From assembly GCA_045546775.1 (NCBI GenBank), contig JAZQDM010000126.1, forward strand, positions 62,001 through 126,000: a stretch of 64,000 nt of DNA. The letters are read 5' to 3'. Within the stretch, counting starts at the first letter, position 1; every line of letters starts with the position of its first letter. The notes below the pieces were generated by a model. It saw nothing but the letters and a program-made list of their open reading frames with translations, ran no database searches and had not been told where the DNA came from. Shown one piece after another: positions 20,601-26,857 of the stretch. The stretch is from RGIG3002 sp045546775 (lineage in GTDB: Bacteria; Bacillota; Clostridia; Lachnospirales; Lachnospiraceae). The translations under genes and the position numbers were made by a program.

Positions 20601-22858
20601 ACGACTTGCATACCAACTATTTGGAAGGAGCGCTTTCCCTTGTTTCCGTGGAAGATGTTTGCGAGCTGACTTATCACGACGGAACAAAATATCAGTCTGA
20701 ATTCAAACTGGCAGACGATAGTGTTTTCCCGATGGTAGTGTTCCGTTCCAGCGCTTCCGGTAGTTTGGACGAAGTATTACAAACATATATTAACGTGCTT
20801 AGTAATAACTCCGGTGCTATCAACAGCTACGAAGGTCAGGATATTGTCGTTTCCACAAAAGCCATGAAGCTTGTGGATGGTGTAGTGGAAGAAAACACAG
20901 ATAATCCGACCGCTGTTGTGAAGGCAACGGAAACAAGTAATAAATACGTATTCGATAATAAGTCCGGCGAAAATCGTCTGTATGATACAATGACGAATGC
21001 AAAAAATGCAACGTTTACACTTATCACGGTAGAATATCAGTATGACGGCGAGACAAAATGGACAATGGAAATTCCGGTTTATGTGGAACAGCGTCTGGAA
21101 TACAACACGCATATGCGTTTTGTGGAAGGAATCGAGTATAACATAGACACGATTAAAAACGGACAATACGTACCGGGTAGTGCGGAGCAAAAAGCAGCGG
21201 TTGCACTGGATGCAGGATCTAGCTATAGCTTGTATTTGGAATATATTTACGGGGAAACGAGAGAATTGTATCCCGGTAAAACAGTTCCCAAAGTAATTTA
21301 TATGGATAGCCAGTACAATATTCCGTTTTTATCCGGCACAAGAATGACACTCATTGATTTGGAGGACAATGGAAAAACGTATTACTACACGGTTGGCGAT
21401 GCGGATGGAAGTGCCATTGATTTTGCAAGTTTTACGGACGGTGACGGCAACAATTATGTAGCCAAACATGTCAATGAGAATGATGTAGTATCCGGAAATG
21501 AGAAAAAATGTACATACAAAGATAGCTTTATTGATGTGTGCGGAAACGAAAAAAACGATGTGACAATGGAGCGCTATGTTTTGTTGGTAGATACCGATGC
21601 AGTACAGGACAAATCCCGAACCATTGCAACATACGAGTTGCGTATGCGGTTTGCGGAGGACGATGCCACGGAGGAGACATTCCGCTGGATTGATAAACAA
21701 GAGCATTGTACGGTTATGATCAGTGAGACGCAGGGCATGATAAGTGAATTTGTGACTGCGCAGACAACGGTTGCAACAGATAGTGTGATTGGGGATGACG
21801 GTCAGGTTGTCATGGACATTACGTATGACATTACGCTGGATGGAGCATGGCTTGGTACAAATGCAGGTTTGCCGAGATATTTTGATATCGGCATTGGTAT
21901 TTCAGGCCAGGTAGATGGCGGACAGTTTACGATTCCGGTACCGATTGGAACCGTAGTAACTTTTGAAGCACCAACCACAGATGCAAATGGTGATACGGTT
22001 TATGAGACAGTCGGTTCTTGTGTAGTGCAAGGACAGGATTCTTCAAAAGTTTATTTCTATGAAAACAGCGGATTCAAAAATCTGATGCAGATGTCGCCTG
22101 GAACGACGACAGAGTCCGTGCGTGTTACAATGGATTTTTCAGCAGCAGATTTAAGCGGCTTCGCAGATATGGATGAAGATACTATTTATCATGTTTCTGC
22201 AGAACTGATTGAAACAACGGATAAAGAAAATCCGGAAATCGGTAAAGTAAAAGATACATTTTTGGCGCAGGTTGGTTTGCAAGTTGTTTCTGATATCAGC
22301 CTGGTAGTTGAACCGACAGATTTGATGACGCTTGGAGTTAACCGTTTCCAACCGGAAGAAACTGACAAAGGTGTCATTCCTTTTGAAGTTAAAATTGCTT
22401 TCCCGACAGACGGCTACACAGAAGATGCGCTGGAAGATAAGTATTATACCATTGTGTTTAAGACAGAACAAAAGATGGTAAATGACCAGACAGGAGAGAC
22501 CGAGTATCAAGAATATAACGGCAACCTGATTGAAATTTACAGCGGTACCGTAGACCCCACAGCGGCAAGCGGTGATGGTTCTACAGGCGGAAATCAAGGT
22601 GGTGCTGTAGTTGGAACTCCGATACCGATTACCTACAATACAATGCAGTTTGCGGATATTACGCTTGGTGAAATCAAAGAGACAGAATACACATTGTACG
22701 CAAAAGAAGGACTTGATTTTACAAACTATCGTGTTCGTGCATACTTGATTATTTCAGACAGTGCGCCAACACAGGCAGCAGATTTGGAAGTAGGGAATGA
22801 ATTGCAAAATGACTTCTTCATCTACACGGTAGCAAAAGTAAAAACAGATTTGGAGTAG
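11618..22858 (+). CDS. Giant exported GLUG-repeat protein (3,746 residues)
   Basis: The start has a near-ideal AAAGGAGGTG. A signal peptide (~1-34) ends in a QAWAS-type site. Residues ~42-165 are a Thr/Ser/Glu-rich stalk with a short duplicated STTPQTDVEET unit. From ~190 to ~2,880 there are many GLUG-like units (GGLVGKV, GGLIGTV, GGFVGAV, GGIVGNV, GGFFGVV, GGIIGKM, GGLVGYV, GGYIGYI, GGFAGQI and others), suggesting a long right-handed beta-solenoid. The last ~850 residues are beta-sandwich-like. I see no LPxTG motif, SLH repeat or membrane anchor, so attachment may be through the TasA-like partners. The role is probably adhesin or matrix protein. The frame is intact over 11.2 kb, which implies selection. 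Confidence 0.8.
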   Translation: MKHMRKRWLAFVLAFVLIAEILYGHLGDTLTIQAWASAPSDVEIVTETTESVAGDMTETPSTVASSDASEETSTTPQTDVEETPSTTPQTDVEETASTPQPSESSTNVTEENTTQENTTEENGGEVTATEETTEEAEGSEAVEGVEENETEEEETEEEAWEEIVVFNAQARVSPGTSIIPTSAADLGATTTYYITSYQDWINLQALSKTTDLAGYSFLIIGRSVEGSGSVANYDLTFSDVETTEVFEGLGNETYPFAGTLYAADAGGILLTLDRPLFNYLSTEASIHHLKLQPQNGACAGLAENLVVKSAAFTEFSDISVSHTDAAHLQTGITNAGGVAGGLFANVTNDMPDTTFVLGGANISVDCYVTGNIAGGLIGTVAGKVTVDMTGITYAPYTAASGANAVAGGLVGKVGNTNIATEFTLTTTGGAIAYQKPVNHDAQNDIATGFESVGGFFGTIENATVNIGVELSYAGYAEADSTEIFDLTAINAGAFAGRIVDSTVTFTAPFTVAAGEGVRICQTSAVTGNGLGGFVGAVKNATVQTSGNATITLNNVYVKNTTGATATNSIGGLAGYAENAKFNFTSTSACTIVDFTSELTYGNVAGAIGYYVGDSTVDGVVLNYTSVEGTTTASAINGNAAGLIAYMYLKDCDISVENCFSGNLSYHAKDTASLGVGMIYGRDENATVTLKDIIVVGVFVNTSNPKVEVVYLGCFVGSVDANLNLEGTVNGSNQFTTAAYFNYGNRQDPTYVGGAIGAVRQTRNVNYKVNITNILVGNPGYNGNAIPYNYGGILGAVGQKSSVCLDGKIYMNGGNAVNFKGNAYRFYALNPEVARTTFGQVVGRQDYSLIYLQPTAELVKSTQFRCDEIGNYGAVFRNGNWDGTIGADGLPVDNSDEATWLIQDHQVTGAWKYDHYDAATGQNVLKLETVGDWMRFAIFGNTANWNQTTGEISGYYPVGMDVAGAITQYSMEDMYWVLRVADFAVKPGTYDLTNCGIISMFRNLENVAILNSFYGEVDGAGNKPIIKNKVTAYMQSYIGLFPCVNGSVNETKTSITFDNLHIQYDVTLEKVKYCNNSVASDRNIMQIVGGLSAVAVNNIIVSDVEYDTTIYDNKNPANGSYCGGLFGMYNGVEGKSLTLENITANVVMEYARKYARVGGVIGSVTAPGNGTHSINATNITIGGTITGTNSETGSSLMASGFITEIMAGNSSKSGIQTVVTVDGMKIDGFKVCASDTTLPHYSIGGFLGFLWNCCDVTLANVSIGTDAPSEIIAKTSFGGLVQNVRGKMALDGVTYGANTVLDACGGGVNSALVVREGENLYLDVNEYDVEQGVTVKNYTGTHFDELVGSNMGGDGADRGGIVSINVGTTYHLGRNSAAYKCYEYGANVVFEGGTYKVNTRYNKNTRYYYDLDQLDYSVDYTTMDSAEDVMVWHVMHYANDYVRDYCLTDTLAHATIPTNYTITGTIDMSGYSIYPTSLSQAETYQGTSGAKIVFDAQNIYAGEKTLAAAGNGYIRKIPSDGTHQHYMLQTGLFGNLYAGLSVDGLTVSGTYSRYAYSGDYMAGGLVAGNIMGVELPQKDEQGRTLYDKNVVYQFTNITLDDLWCVDSDAKYKKASSQLNFPLGLMISKIAAGAQVRMDGIYMTGYEDVDANSDGVADYSAASSLIGVVGDGNATYMSVIMKNMDIMDAAAGKSSATLNSSLQEEALAKSSLIYRYEYSANSSVIYTFTEEDYMVGKLGKTADAGDSEPHIVTLGVELGDRDVSGTNYAEIEYFDTANPVGKSGDVLVSEIPYASSNYIPYVFTGGKEILVNPKVESITQGCGTYEDPYIIDSPVQLISIYRYLYDEETYAEIFGLSGYEWQMHATGKGTDDVLCDLSEAVNTGHGPLLNYKVSGFPTKEQLSQAYYLISKDIDLSSYSEFIGFGRTNQPFVGVFVGRKADDSKPVVTLSAQSSVSNLPAYGLIQTAKGAVVKDLTIHIPTTVKVGNDNGKCMAGGVIAHVIGGDNIIEGVSVTGNGVGSFEPQRAAASIGGYVGVVELGGVIIRDMPAGTMDGIVVTYPVDTDSMDYPEPAEYVYVGGIVGNVLDGYVVCETSESGEELFADTNAASAYSSALPMCNTYDILNSGYLKSTASQIAWDNSTYEIADNKQLQIMSMALNSGFLNYESGTDSDVPYNESSRQRNGDYSFVGKVGDAGFATAFADTKAENGTGVADSYLIQFYNCTGGSHPKNTTLASGGNVLTYELTGSTYDMSGFKKGFRGFGARYHGTEYTVTKANGTQYNNTVQVADPTLLFQSHFRGSDSDNPVTIILDMHVTAAMDSPRVGLLNEIPQSNSSALLKVENIILKGTVINEGSDVAYDEDYDVNFEYWIANKEYNAGGLASDVITSMSVKNVSVQDLTVKATGNAGGFFGVVKEAWNTNIACQNVEIDGLSVAAGTLNYAEGVQGGHAGGIIGKMKVGGYNGSRIYIGADNTFEKDTYSGITGTDIEVSTHGRNASAGGLVGYVDALNIYAIKAYVYNTTLTNLKVYTANRFDEIGMYAGGIIGCGLYLNAEMYNTVVGSDDANEYVDIQLKWENDTTTNGVLDTSDVKQLNEKSAAGGFIGYTTEGDNGITITNCAIKGHSGNGGSTTLVKGYGRSGGFAGKTGDITITDSTVGGIEVQSLCYAGGAVGELIYGTGTMQGLQVLDSTIHCYAIVDKLGNAAGGYIGYIPSGAEGVSVSPSLNSDNKVRNSYICGQTVGGVFGFYNTVVGGMSDIAVTANKIVAKPKENSIMRGSNAGGFAGQIATSLDMADCIENLTISDNLITGELDDSDYLGGVLGIGKANLYFYNIKLKDNYLGYLPNNEELPDDEKIDIVAESIDDLKQKLYWKYLTNSYKLISDISDEEAYKYSLQVGNLSGRKSNSAYINYFIGVNVQYTDAAYMPFADVGLISSEPATLTNYTQVREIYRDGFFIVYDAMETEHPLAGGQPGEYHGFSNVEAILTDYKDETISRAYAYDLHTNYLEGALSLVSVEDVCELTYHDGTKYQSEFKLADDSVFPMVVFRSSASGSLDEVLQTYINVLSNNSGAINSYEGQDIVVSTKAMKLVDGVVEENTDNPTAVVKATETSNKYVFDNKSGENRLYDTMTNAKNATFTLITVEYQYDGETKWTMEIPVYVEQRLEYNTHMRFVEGIEYNIDTIKNGQYVPGSAEQKAAVALDAGSSYSLYLEYIYGETRELYPGKTVPKVIYMDSQYNIPFLSGTRMTLIDLEDNGKTYYYTVGDADGSAIDFASFTDGDGNNYVAKHVNENDVVSGNEKKCTYKDSFIDVCGNEKNDVTMERYVLLVDTDAVQDKSRTIATYELRMRFAEDDATEETFRWIDKQEHCTVMISETQGMISEFVTAQTTVATDSVIGDDGQVVMDITYDITLDGAWLGTNAGLPRYFDIGIGISGQVDGGQFTIPVPIGTVVTFEAPTTDANGDTVYETVGSCVVQGQDSSKVYFYENSGFKNLMQMSPGTTTESVRVTMDFSAADLSGFADMDEDTIYHVSAELIETTDKENPEIGKVKDTFLAQVGLQVVSDISLVVEPTDLMTLGVNRFQPEETDKGVIPFEVKIAFPTDGYTEDALEDKYYTIVFKTEQKMVNDQTGETEYQEYNGNLIEIYSGTVDPTAASGDGSTGGNQGGAVVGTPIPITYNTMQFADITLGEIKETEYTLYAKEGLDFTNYRVRAYLIISDSAPTQAADLEVGNELQNDFFIYTVAKVKTDLE

Positions 22859-22870
22859 AATAGAATGTAA

Positions 22871-22912
22871 AAAATCCCCCAAAAGTTAGCAATCTAACGA
22901 TTGGGGGATGTT
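22871..22912. terminator. Terminator between the giant gene and the GGDEF-EAL gene
   Basis: Stem ATCCCCCAA/TTGGGGGAT with an inner GTTAG/CTAAC hairpin. The T run is on the minus-strand side, so it best terminates the GGDEF-EAL transcript; on the plus strand only a weak T-rich tract follows. Confidence 0.75.
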
Positions 22913-22933
22913 CTCTTGTGTAATTAAGAAAGT

Positions 22934-24481
22934 CTAACGGTCTTCCAACATATACGCAATCAAATCCAAATCTTTTTCCAAATCTTCAAAAGTCGGATAA
23001 TACGCATCACTCTGATAAATCCGTTTTACCATAGAGTGATCTAAGGCGTCAAATTCGCGAACCGGAATCGGTTTGCTGAAGAAATATCCTTGAGCAGAAT
23101 CACTGCATAACTCACTTAATAAATTGGCTTGTTCTAATGTCTCAACACCTTCTGTAGTAACATCAACACCGACATCCTTTGTCATAGCAATCAAATAACG
23201 CAAAATGGAAATGCCTTCTTCGGTTTTGCTGTTCTGTTCAAAAAATCTGCGGTCAATTTTAATCTGATCAATCGGGTAGTTGTGAATCAGACTGATAGGA
23301 CTGTTCAAACTTCCGAAATTATCGATACAGATGCGATACCCGTGTGCTTTCAGCTTCTGCATAATGGCTTTTGTGTTTTCGTTGTCGCCGGAAAAAGCAC
23401 GTTCCGGAATTTCCAAAATCAGCATTTTTTTGCTAATCAGATAATGCTCACACAGTTCGTCCAAATAATCGATAAACTTTGTATTTTGTAAATGGAATGG
23501 CGCGATGTTCATGGAAATCGGCGTCGGCTCCATATGATTGTCTATCCAGCGACGGATTGTTTTCAGACACTCTTCCCACATATAATAGTCCAGCTTTTGC
23601 ACCAGATTGGTACTTTCAAAAAGCGGAATAAAGCTGTACGGTGAAAGGATGCCTTTTCCAGGATAATCCCAACGGACCAAAGCTTCTGCACTTACAATGC
23701 GGAAAGTGCGCAAATCAACAAGCGGCTGCAAGTAGATAAGGAATTTGTTTTCCTCCAAAGCGGCAGACATCTCCTCGCTCATATGCTTGTTCTGACGGAA
23801 GTTTGCTTCCAATTCATCCGAATAAATCACATAATTGCATTCCTCCGGATTTTTAACAAACTTCTGGGCAAGCATACAGGCATTTACCATCTCCATAACA
23901 GGCTGTTTGTAATCTTTGATTTCGTATACACCAAAAGAGGAAAGTACGGTAAAGTTTTCGCTGTAGCTTTGTATCAGCTGAGTCAACTCTTCTATTTTTG
24001 CAAGCAACGCATCATTGATTCCGGTCGGTACAAGAATACAGAACAGGTTGGAATAAACCTGAGCGTACAAATATTCCTCACGGTCGCAAACGGTGCGCAG
24101 GGCATCTGCGGCATGGAGCACAACGCGGTCCCCTTCCGTCGGACCAAACAACTGATTGATTTTTCCGATGTTTTGAATGTTAAAAGCAACCAAAGTGTAT
24201 TGCTCCTCCGGCTCATCCGCAAATAATTCTCCGGTTTCTTTTAAGAAAAAATCAATGTTTTTTAGCTTTGTAATGGGGTTCGTGTATGCTACTTTATTTA
24301 GTTTTTTTAATGTTTTGGCGTTTGTGGTGCGTTCGTTTTCTAATTGCTGCTGCAAATAATCGACACGTCCGGAACGCTCCTTCATGTCTTTGATAACCTG
24401 CTTGTTGCGTGTGTAATAAACAAGCAAAAAAACGACCAAAACTAGAATAATAATTGATAAAAATATTGTAATAATTTCCAT
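22934..24481 (-). CDS. Membrane GGDEF-EAL protein with degenerate GGDEF
   Basis: A 515-residue protein with one membrane segment (~3-23), a coiled coil (~30-60), a GGDEF-fold domain (~65-225) and an EAL domain (~240-490). The GGDEF signature is replaced by YSNLF (143-147), so cyclase activity is not expected. The EAL domain keeps EAL (266-268), Glu in LEIPE, Lys in IKID, EGVE and QGYFFSKP. The usual DDFG is IDNFG (386-390), with the second Asp changed to Asn, which could weaken metal binding. It may be a weak phosphodiesterase or a c-di-GMP sensor. Start: ATG at 24481, chosen to keep the membrane segment; a TTG at 24529 is possible. It is convergent with the surface operon. Confidence 0.85.
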   Translation of the reverse strand: MEIITIFLSIIILVLVVFLLVYYTRNKQVIKDMKERSGRVDYLQQQLENERTTNAKTLKKLNKVAYTNPITKLKNIDFFLKETGELFADEPEEQYTLVAFNIQNIGKINQLFGPTEGDRVVLHAADALRTVCDREEYLYAQVYSNLFCILVPTGINDALLAKIEELTQLIQSYSENFTVLSSFGVYEIKDYKQPVMEMVNACMLAQKFVKNPEECNYVIYSDELEANFRQNKHMSEEMSAALEENKFLIYLQPLVDLRTFRIVSAEALVRWDYPGKGILSPYSFIPLFESTNLVQKLDYYMWEECLKTIRRWIDNHMEPTPISMNIAPFHLQNTKFIDYLDELCEHYLISKKMLILEIPERAFSGDNENTKAIMQKLKAHGYRICIDNFGSLNSPISLIHNYPIDQIKIDRRFFEQNSKTEEGISILRYLIAMTKDVGVDVTTEGVETLEQANLLSELCSDSAQGYFFSKPIPVREFDALDHSMVKRIYQSDAYYPTFEDLEKDLDLIAYMLEDR

Positions 24482-24487
24482 AAATTT

Positions 24488-24516
24488 ATGATATAAGGAA
24501 AGCCCCCAAAAGTCAA
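24488..24516 (-). promoter_or_regulatory. Promoter of the GGDEF-EAL gene, apparently leaderless
   Basis: On the minus strand TTGACT (24516-24511) and TATCAT (24493-24488) are 17 bp apart. Only 6 nt separate the -10 hexamer from the ATG at 24481, so transcription would begin at or next to the start codon. No Shine-Dalgarno sequence precedes that ATG. Confidence 0.55.
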
Positions 24517-24594
24517 GAAATATGCGCAATTCAGGTAATATTTTGTTAATGTTTTGCAGGCGGATTTAAAGTGAAAAATAAGTGCATCCTTATA

Positions 24595-24623
24595 TTGCTT
24601 TTAAAGTGCAAAAAAAGTATAAT
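24595..24623 (+). promoter_or_regulatory. Promoter of the small acidic/basic helical protein gene
   Basis: TTGCTT (24595-24600) and a perfect TATAAT (24618-24623) are spaced by 17 bp, 35 bp upstream of the start codon. Confidence 0.6.
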
Positions 24624-24657
24624 TATATCGATATATACTTTCAGGAGGAAACCACAA

Positions 24658-24876
24658 ATGGATATCAAAGAAAAAGTTGAAGAACTCGTAGAAAAATTAA
24701 AAAAAGATGACAAATTAATGGACAAATTCAAAAGCAATCCGGTGAAAACGGTAGAGGAGTTAGTTGGTGTAGACCTTCCGGATGACAAAATCGAAGCTGT
24801 AGTGGATGCTATTAAAGCAAAAATCAGCGTTGAAAAAATTGGCGAAGCTTTAAGCGGATTGTTTGGAAAAAAATAA
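24658..24876 (+). CDS. Small charged helical protein, unknown function (72 residues)
   Basis: Preceded by AGGAGG at ideal spacing. The protein is almost wholly charged helix (KEKVEELVEKLKKDDKLMDKF) with a central NPVKTVEELVGVDLPDD segment and a short hydrophobic end (LSGLFGKK). No signal peptide, membrane segment or Cys residues. Its own good promoter and strong terminator make it an independent monocistronic unit, probably well expressed. Proteins of this look are common in Lachnospiraceae, but I cannot assign a function; the pattern recalls Nif11-like or leader-peptide families without matching their Gly-Gly motif. Confidence 0.75.
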   Translation: MDIKEKVEELVEKLKKDDKLMDKFKSNPVKTVEELVGVDLPDDKIEAVVDAIKAKISVEKIGEALSGLFGKK

Positions 24877-24886
24877 GTAAAAAAAG

Positions 24887-24915
24887 AAAAGGATTGGCGC
24901 GCCAATCCTTTTTTG
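24887..24915. terminator. Bidirectional terminator
   Basis: AAAAGGATTGGC/GCCAATCCTTTT, a 12-bp perfect stem followed by T residues, between the small helical protein and the convergent membrane protein. Confidence 0.9.
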
Positions 24916-24954
24916 ATACATAAAATCTTTCAAATTTCCACTGTCCGAAATTTA

Positions 24955-25524
24955 TTATTTCAAATCATAATATGCGCATACGGCCTCAAAGCGTTTCATT
25001 TCAATTAAGTTTGAGGTGTTGACAGCGCGGTGCTCTTCAAACACTTCTGCAAAGGCTGTAACCGCATTTTCGGCGTTTTGTACCGGCATTAAAAAAAAGT
25101 CGCGTATTTTGTCTTTTTTGCGCAGTTGCACAAAGGATATGTATTGATTTTTGAGCTTGGTAAATTTCCATGCCATAAGACCGAAAAATTCCGGTGAAAG
25201 AGTAATCAGTATTTCCTGATTATTCGGCATATTTTCCAGTTCATAAATGAGTCGCGGCATGTCGGTAAGCGGTTCCGTGTGTCCGTTTATGGACATTGTG
25301 TACTGTACTTGAATGGAGTCGTCTTTTTTGCCTGCGTTTGCATTTGCAAAAATTTTAAAAACGGCAACAACGCCAATGGCAAGTGCAAGCCCCATAATAA
25401 TAAAAGCTGCGCCTGCGAGAGGTTCCGCTCCGCTTGTGATGATGGCGATTCCCAATCCGACAAAGAGCAATCCGACCAACGCGCCAAAAATAACAAAAAG
25501 TCTCCAATCCTGTTTCTTTCGCAT
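24955..25524 (-). CDS. Hypothetical membrane protein (189 residues)
   Basis: Preceded by GGGAGG. Two N-terminal membrane segments (~10-29 and ~36-58) are followed by a ~130-residue cytosolic or exposed alpha/beta domain containing SINGHTEPLTDMPRLIYELENMP. I do not recognise a family. It is a single gene with its own convergent terminator; nothing nearby indicates a role. Confidence 0.65.
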   Translation of the reverse strand: MRKKQDWRLFVIFGALVGLLFVGLGIAIITSGAEPLAGAAFIIMGLALAIGVVAVFKIFANANAGKKDDSIQVQYTMSINGHTEPLTDMPRLIYELENMPNNQEILITLSPEFFGLMAWKFTKLKNQYISFVQLRKKDKIRDFFLMPVQNAENAVTAFAEVFEEHRAVNTSNLIEMKRFEAVCAYYDLK

Positions 25525-25641
25525 AATTTTTATCCTCCCAATAAATTAGTTTCTCACAAGATTTATTATAGCTTTCCGTTGACATGCCTGTAAAGCCAAA
25601 GCTAGAATATAGAAAGAAAAAGAAAGGGGAGGTATTTGAGT

Positions 25642-26037
25642 GTGAAACCAAAAAAGAACCGTTCCGCAAAAATATTTGCTATTTTTTTAATTGTGTTAGG
25701 CAGTATGATGTGCTATAAGATTGCGGATGTTTTTATGGAAAAAGAGGAAATCTATGCAACGGTGACGGACACCTATCACACACATAGCAGAAAAGGCAGA
25801 GATTTTGGAGCCTGCAATGTAGAATGGGTGGATTTGGAAGGTCAAGTGCAGACAGAAAACCGGTTGGAAAATAAAGAGGGCGCTGAAGTGGGAGATGCGT
25901 TTCTCATTTTGGTGGATGCGAGGACGCACTCCAAAAGAGTATTGCCCAATGCAAATAATGTAGCCATGTTTGTCCTTGGTCTCTTCTTTTTGGTGCCTGG
26001 TATTATCGTATATAGTATGACAAGAAAAAGAAACTAA
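25642..26037 (+). CDS. DUF3592-like small membrane protein
   Basis: About 131 residues with membrane segments near the N-terminus (~9-29) and the C-terminus (~107-125), and a beta domain between them (EIYATVTDTYHTHSRKG...VEWVDLEGQVQTEN). This layout, two membrane helices around an exposed beta-rich loop with an A-x-V start, resembles DUF3592. Start: GTG at 25642, 9 nt after GGGGAGG; the TTG two codons earlier is too close to it. The function is unknown. Confidence 0.6.
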   Translation: MKPKKNRSAKIFAIFLIVLGSMMCYKIADVFMEKEEIYATVTDTYHTHSRKGRDFGACNVEWVDLEGQVQTENRLENKEGAEVGDAFLILVDARTHSKRVLPNANNVAMFVLGLFFLVPGIIVYSMTRKRN

Positions 26038-26075
26038 AAAATTATAATTTTTGAAAAATCCCCTAGCGTAATGTA

Positions 26076-26106
26076 TTGCTTGTGACGCAGCGTAATGATG
26101 CACAAT
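26076..26106 (+). promoter_or_regulatory. MerR-type promoter with operator in a 19-bp spacer
   Basis: TTGCTT (26076-26081) and CACAAT (26101-26106) are 19 bp apart, the over-long spacing typical of MerR-activated promoters. Within the spacer lies the near-perfect dyad GTGACGC-A-GCGTAAT. A further TAGCGTAATG half-site lies upstream (26064-26073). This fits autoregulation by the adjacent MerR protein. Confidence 0.6.
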
Positions 26107-26130
26107 AGGTGCATAAGGAGGTGAAAAGCT

Positions 26131-26853
26131 ATGTCAAAATATACAACCGGAGAAATCGCGAAGTTGTGTAACGTATCTGTCAGGACGGTACAATATTATG
26201 ATACGAGAAACATTCTTGTGCCAAGTGAATTGAGCGAAGGCGGTCGTCGTCTTTATTCGGAAGAGGACTTAAAGCGCATGCGCATTATATGTTTTCTTCG
26301 TGAGCTTGATTTGCCAATCAACAGCATTGGTGAACTGCTCTCAGAAAAAGAACCGGGAAGAGTTATTTCGCTTTTGCTTGAGCAACAGGAGAGTGCACTT
26401 CGCAAGGAGATGGATGAGCGCCGCACGAGACTGGATTTGATTGTGGAGATGAAGCAGGAGCTCAAAAATATTTCTCATTTTTCCGTTGAATCTATCGGTG
26501 ATATAGCTCATGTGATGTCAAATAAGAAAAAATTAAGAAAGGTGCGGGCTGTTATGCTTGCAGTGGGCATTCCGCTTGACATCGCGGAAGTGGCAGCTGT
26601 TGTGCTCTGGATTGTAAAAGGCATTTGGTGGCCGTTTGCATTGTGGATTTTGGTGGACATTATTTTAGCAGCTGTTGTTGTAAAATATTATTACAAAAAA
26701 GCAGCATATATTTGTCCGGATTGCCACGAAGTATTCAAACCAAGCTTTAAAGAAATGTTTTGGGCAAAACATACGCCGAGCACACGAAAACTTACTTGCA
26801 CCTGTTGCGGTTACAATGGATTTTGCGTAGAGACTTACGGAGAGGAGATTTAG
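26131..26853 (+). CDS. MerR family regulator with membrane segments and a zinc-ribbon tail
   Basis: A 240-residue protein. The MerR winged helix-turn-helix spans ~1-70 (YTTGEIAKLCNVSVRTVQYYDTR), followed by a coiled-coil dimer helix (~85-125). Unusually, two membrane segments follow (~138-180), then a C-terminal four-Cys zinc ribbon (CPDCHEVF...CTCCG). This is therefore a membrane-bound regulator. It starts a four-gene operon with an ABC transporter and probably senses the stress that the transporter answers. AAGGAGGTG precedes the ATG. Confidence 0.85.
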   Translation: MSKYTTGEIAKLCNVSVRTVQYYDTRNILVPSELSEGGRRLYSEEDLKRMRIICFLRELDLPINSIGELLSEKEPGRVISLLLEQQESALRKEMDERRTRLDLIVEMKQELKNISHFSVESIGDIAHVMSNKKKLRKVRAVMLAVGIPLDIAEVAAVVLWIVKGIWWPFALWILVDIILAAVVVKYYYKKAAYICPDCHEVFKPSFKEMFWAKHTPSTRKLTCTCCGYNGFCVETYGEEI

Positions 26854-26857
26854 AGGA

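Noticed and set aside
11689..22597. Many long minus-strand open frames across the giant gene (for example 18923-19654 and 13184-13615)
   Set aside because: They are shadows of the repeat-rich plus-strand gene: no ribosome sites, biased composition, and no recognisable domains.
24571..24657. Upstream extension of the small helical protein (29 further codons)
   Set aside because: It would start upstream of or within the promoter -10 and lacks a ribosome site; AGGAGG clearly serves the ATG at 24658.
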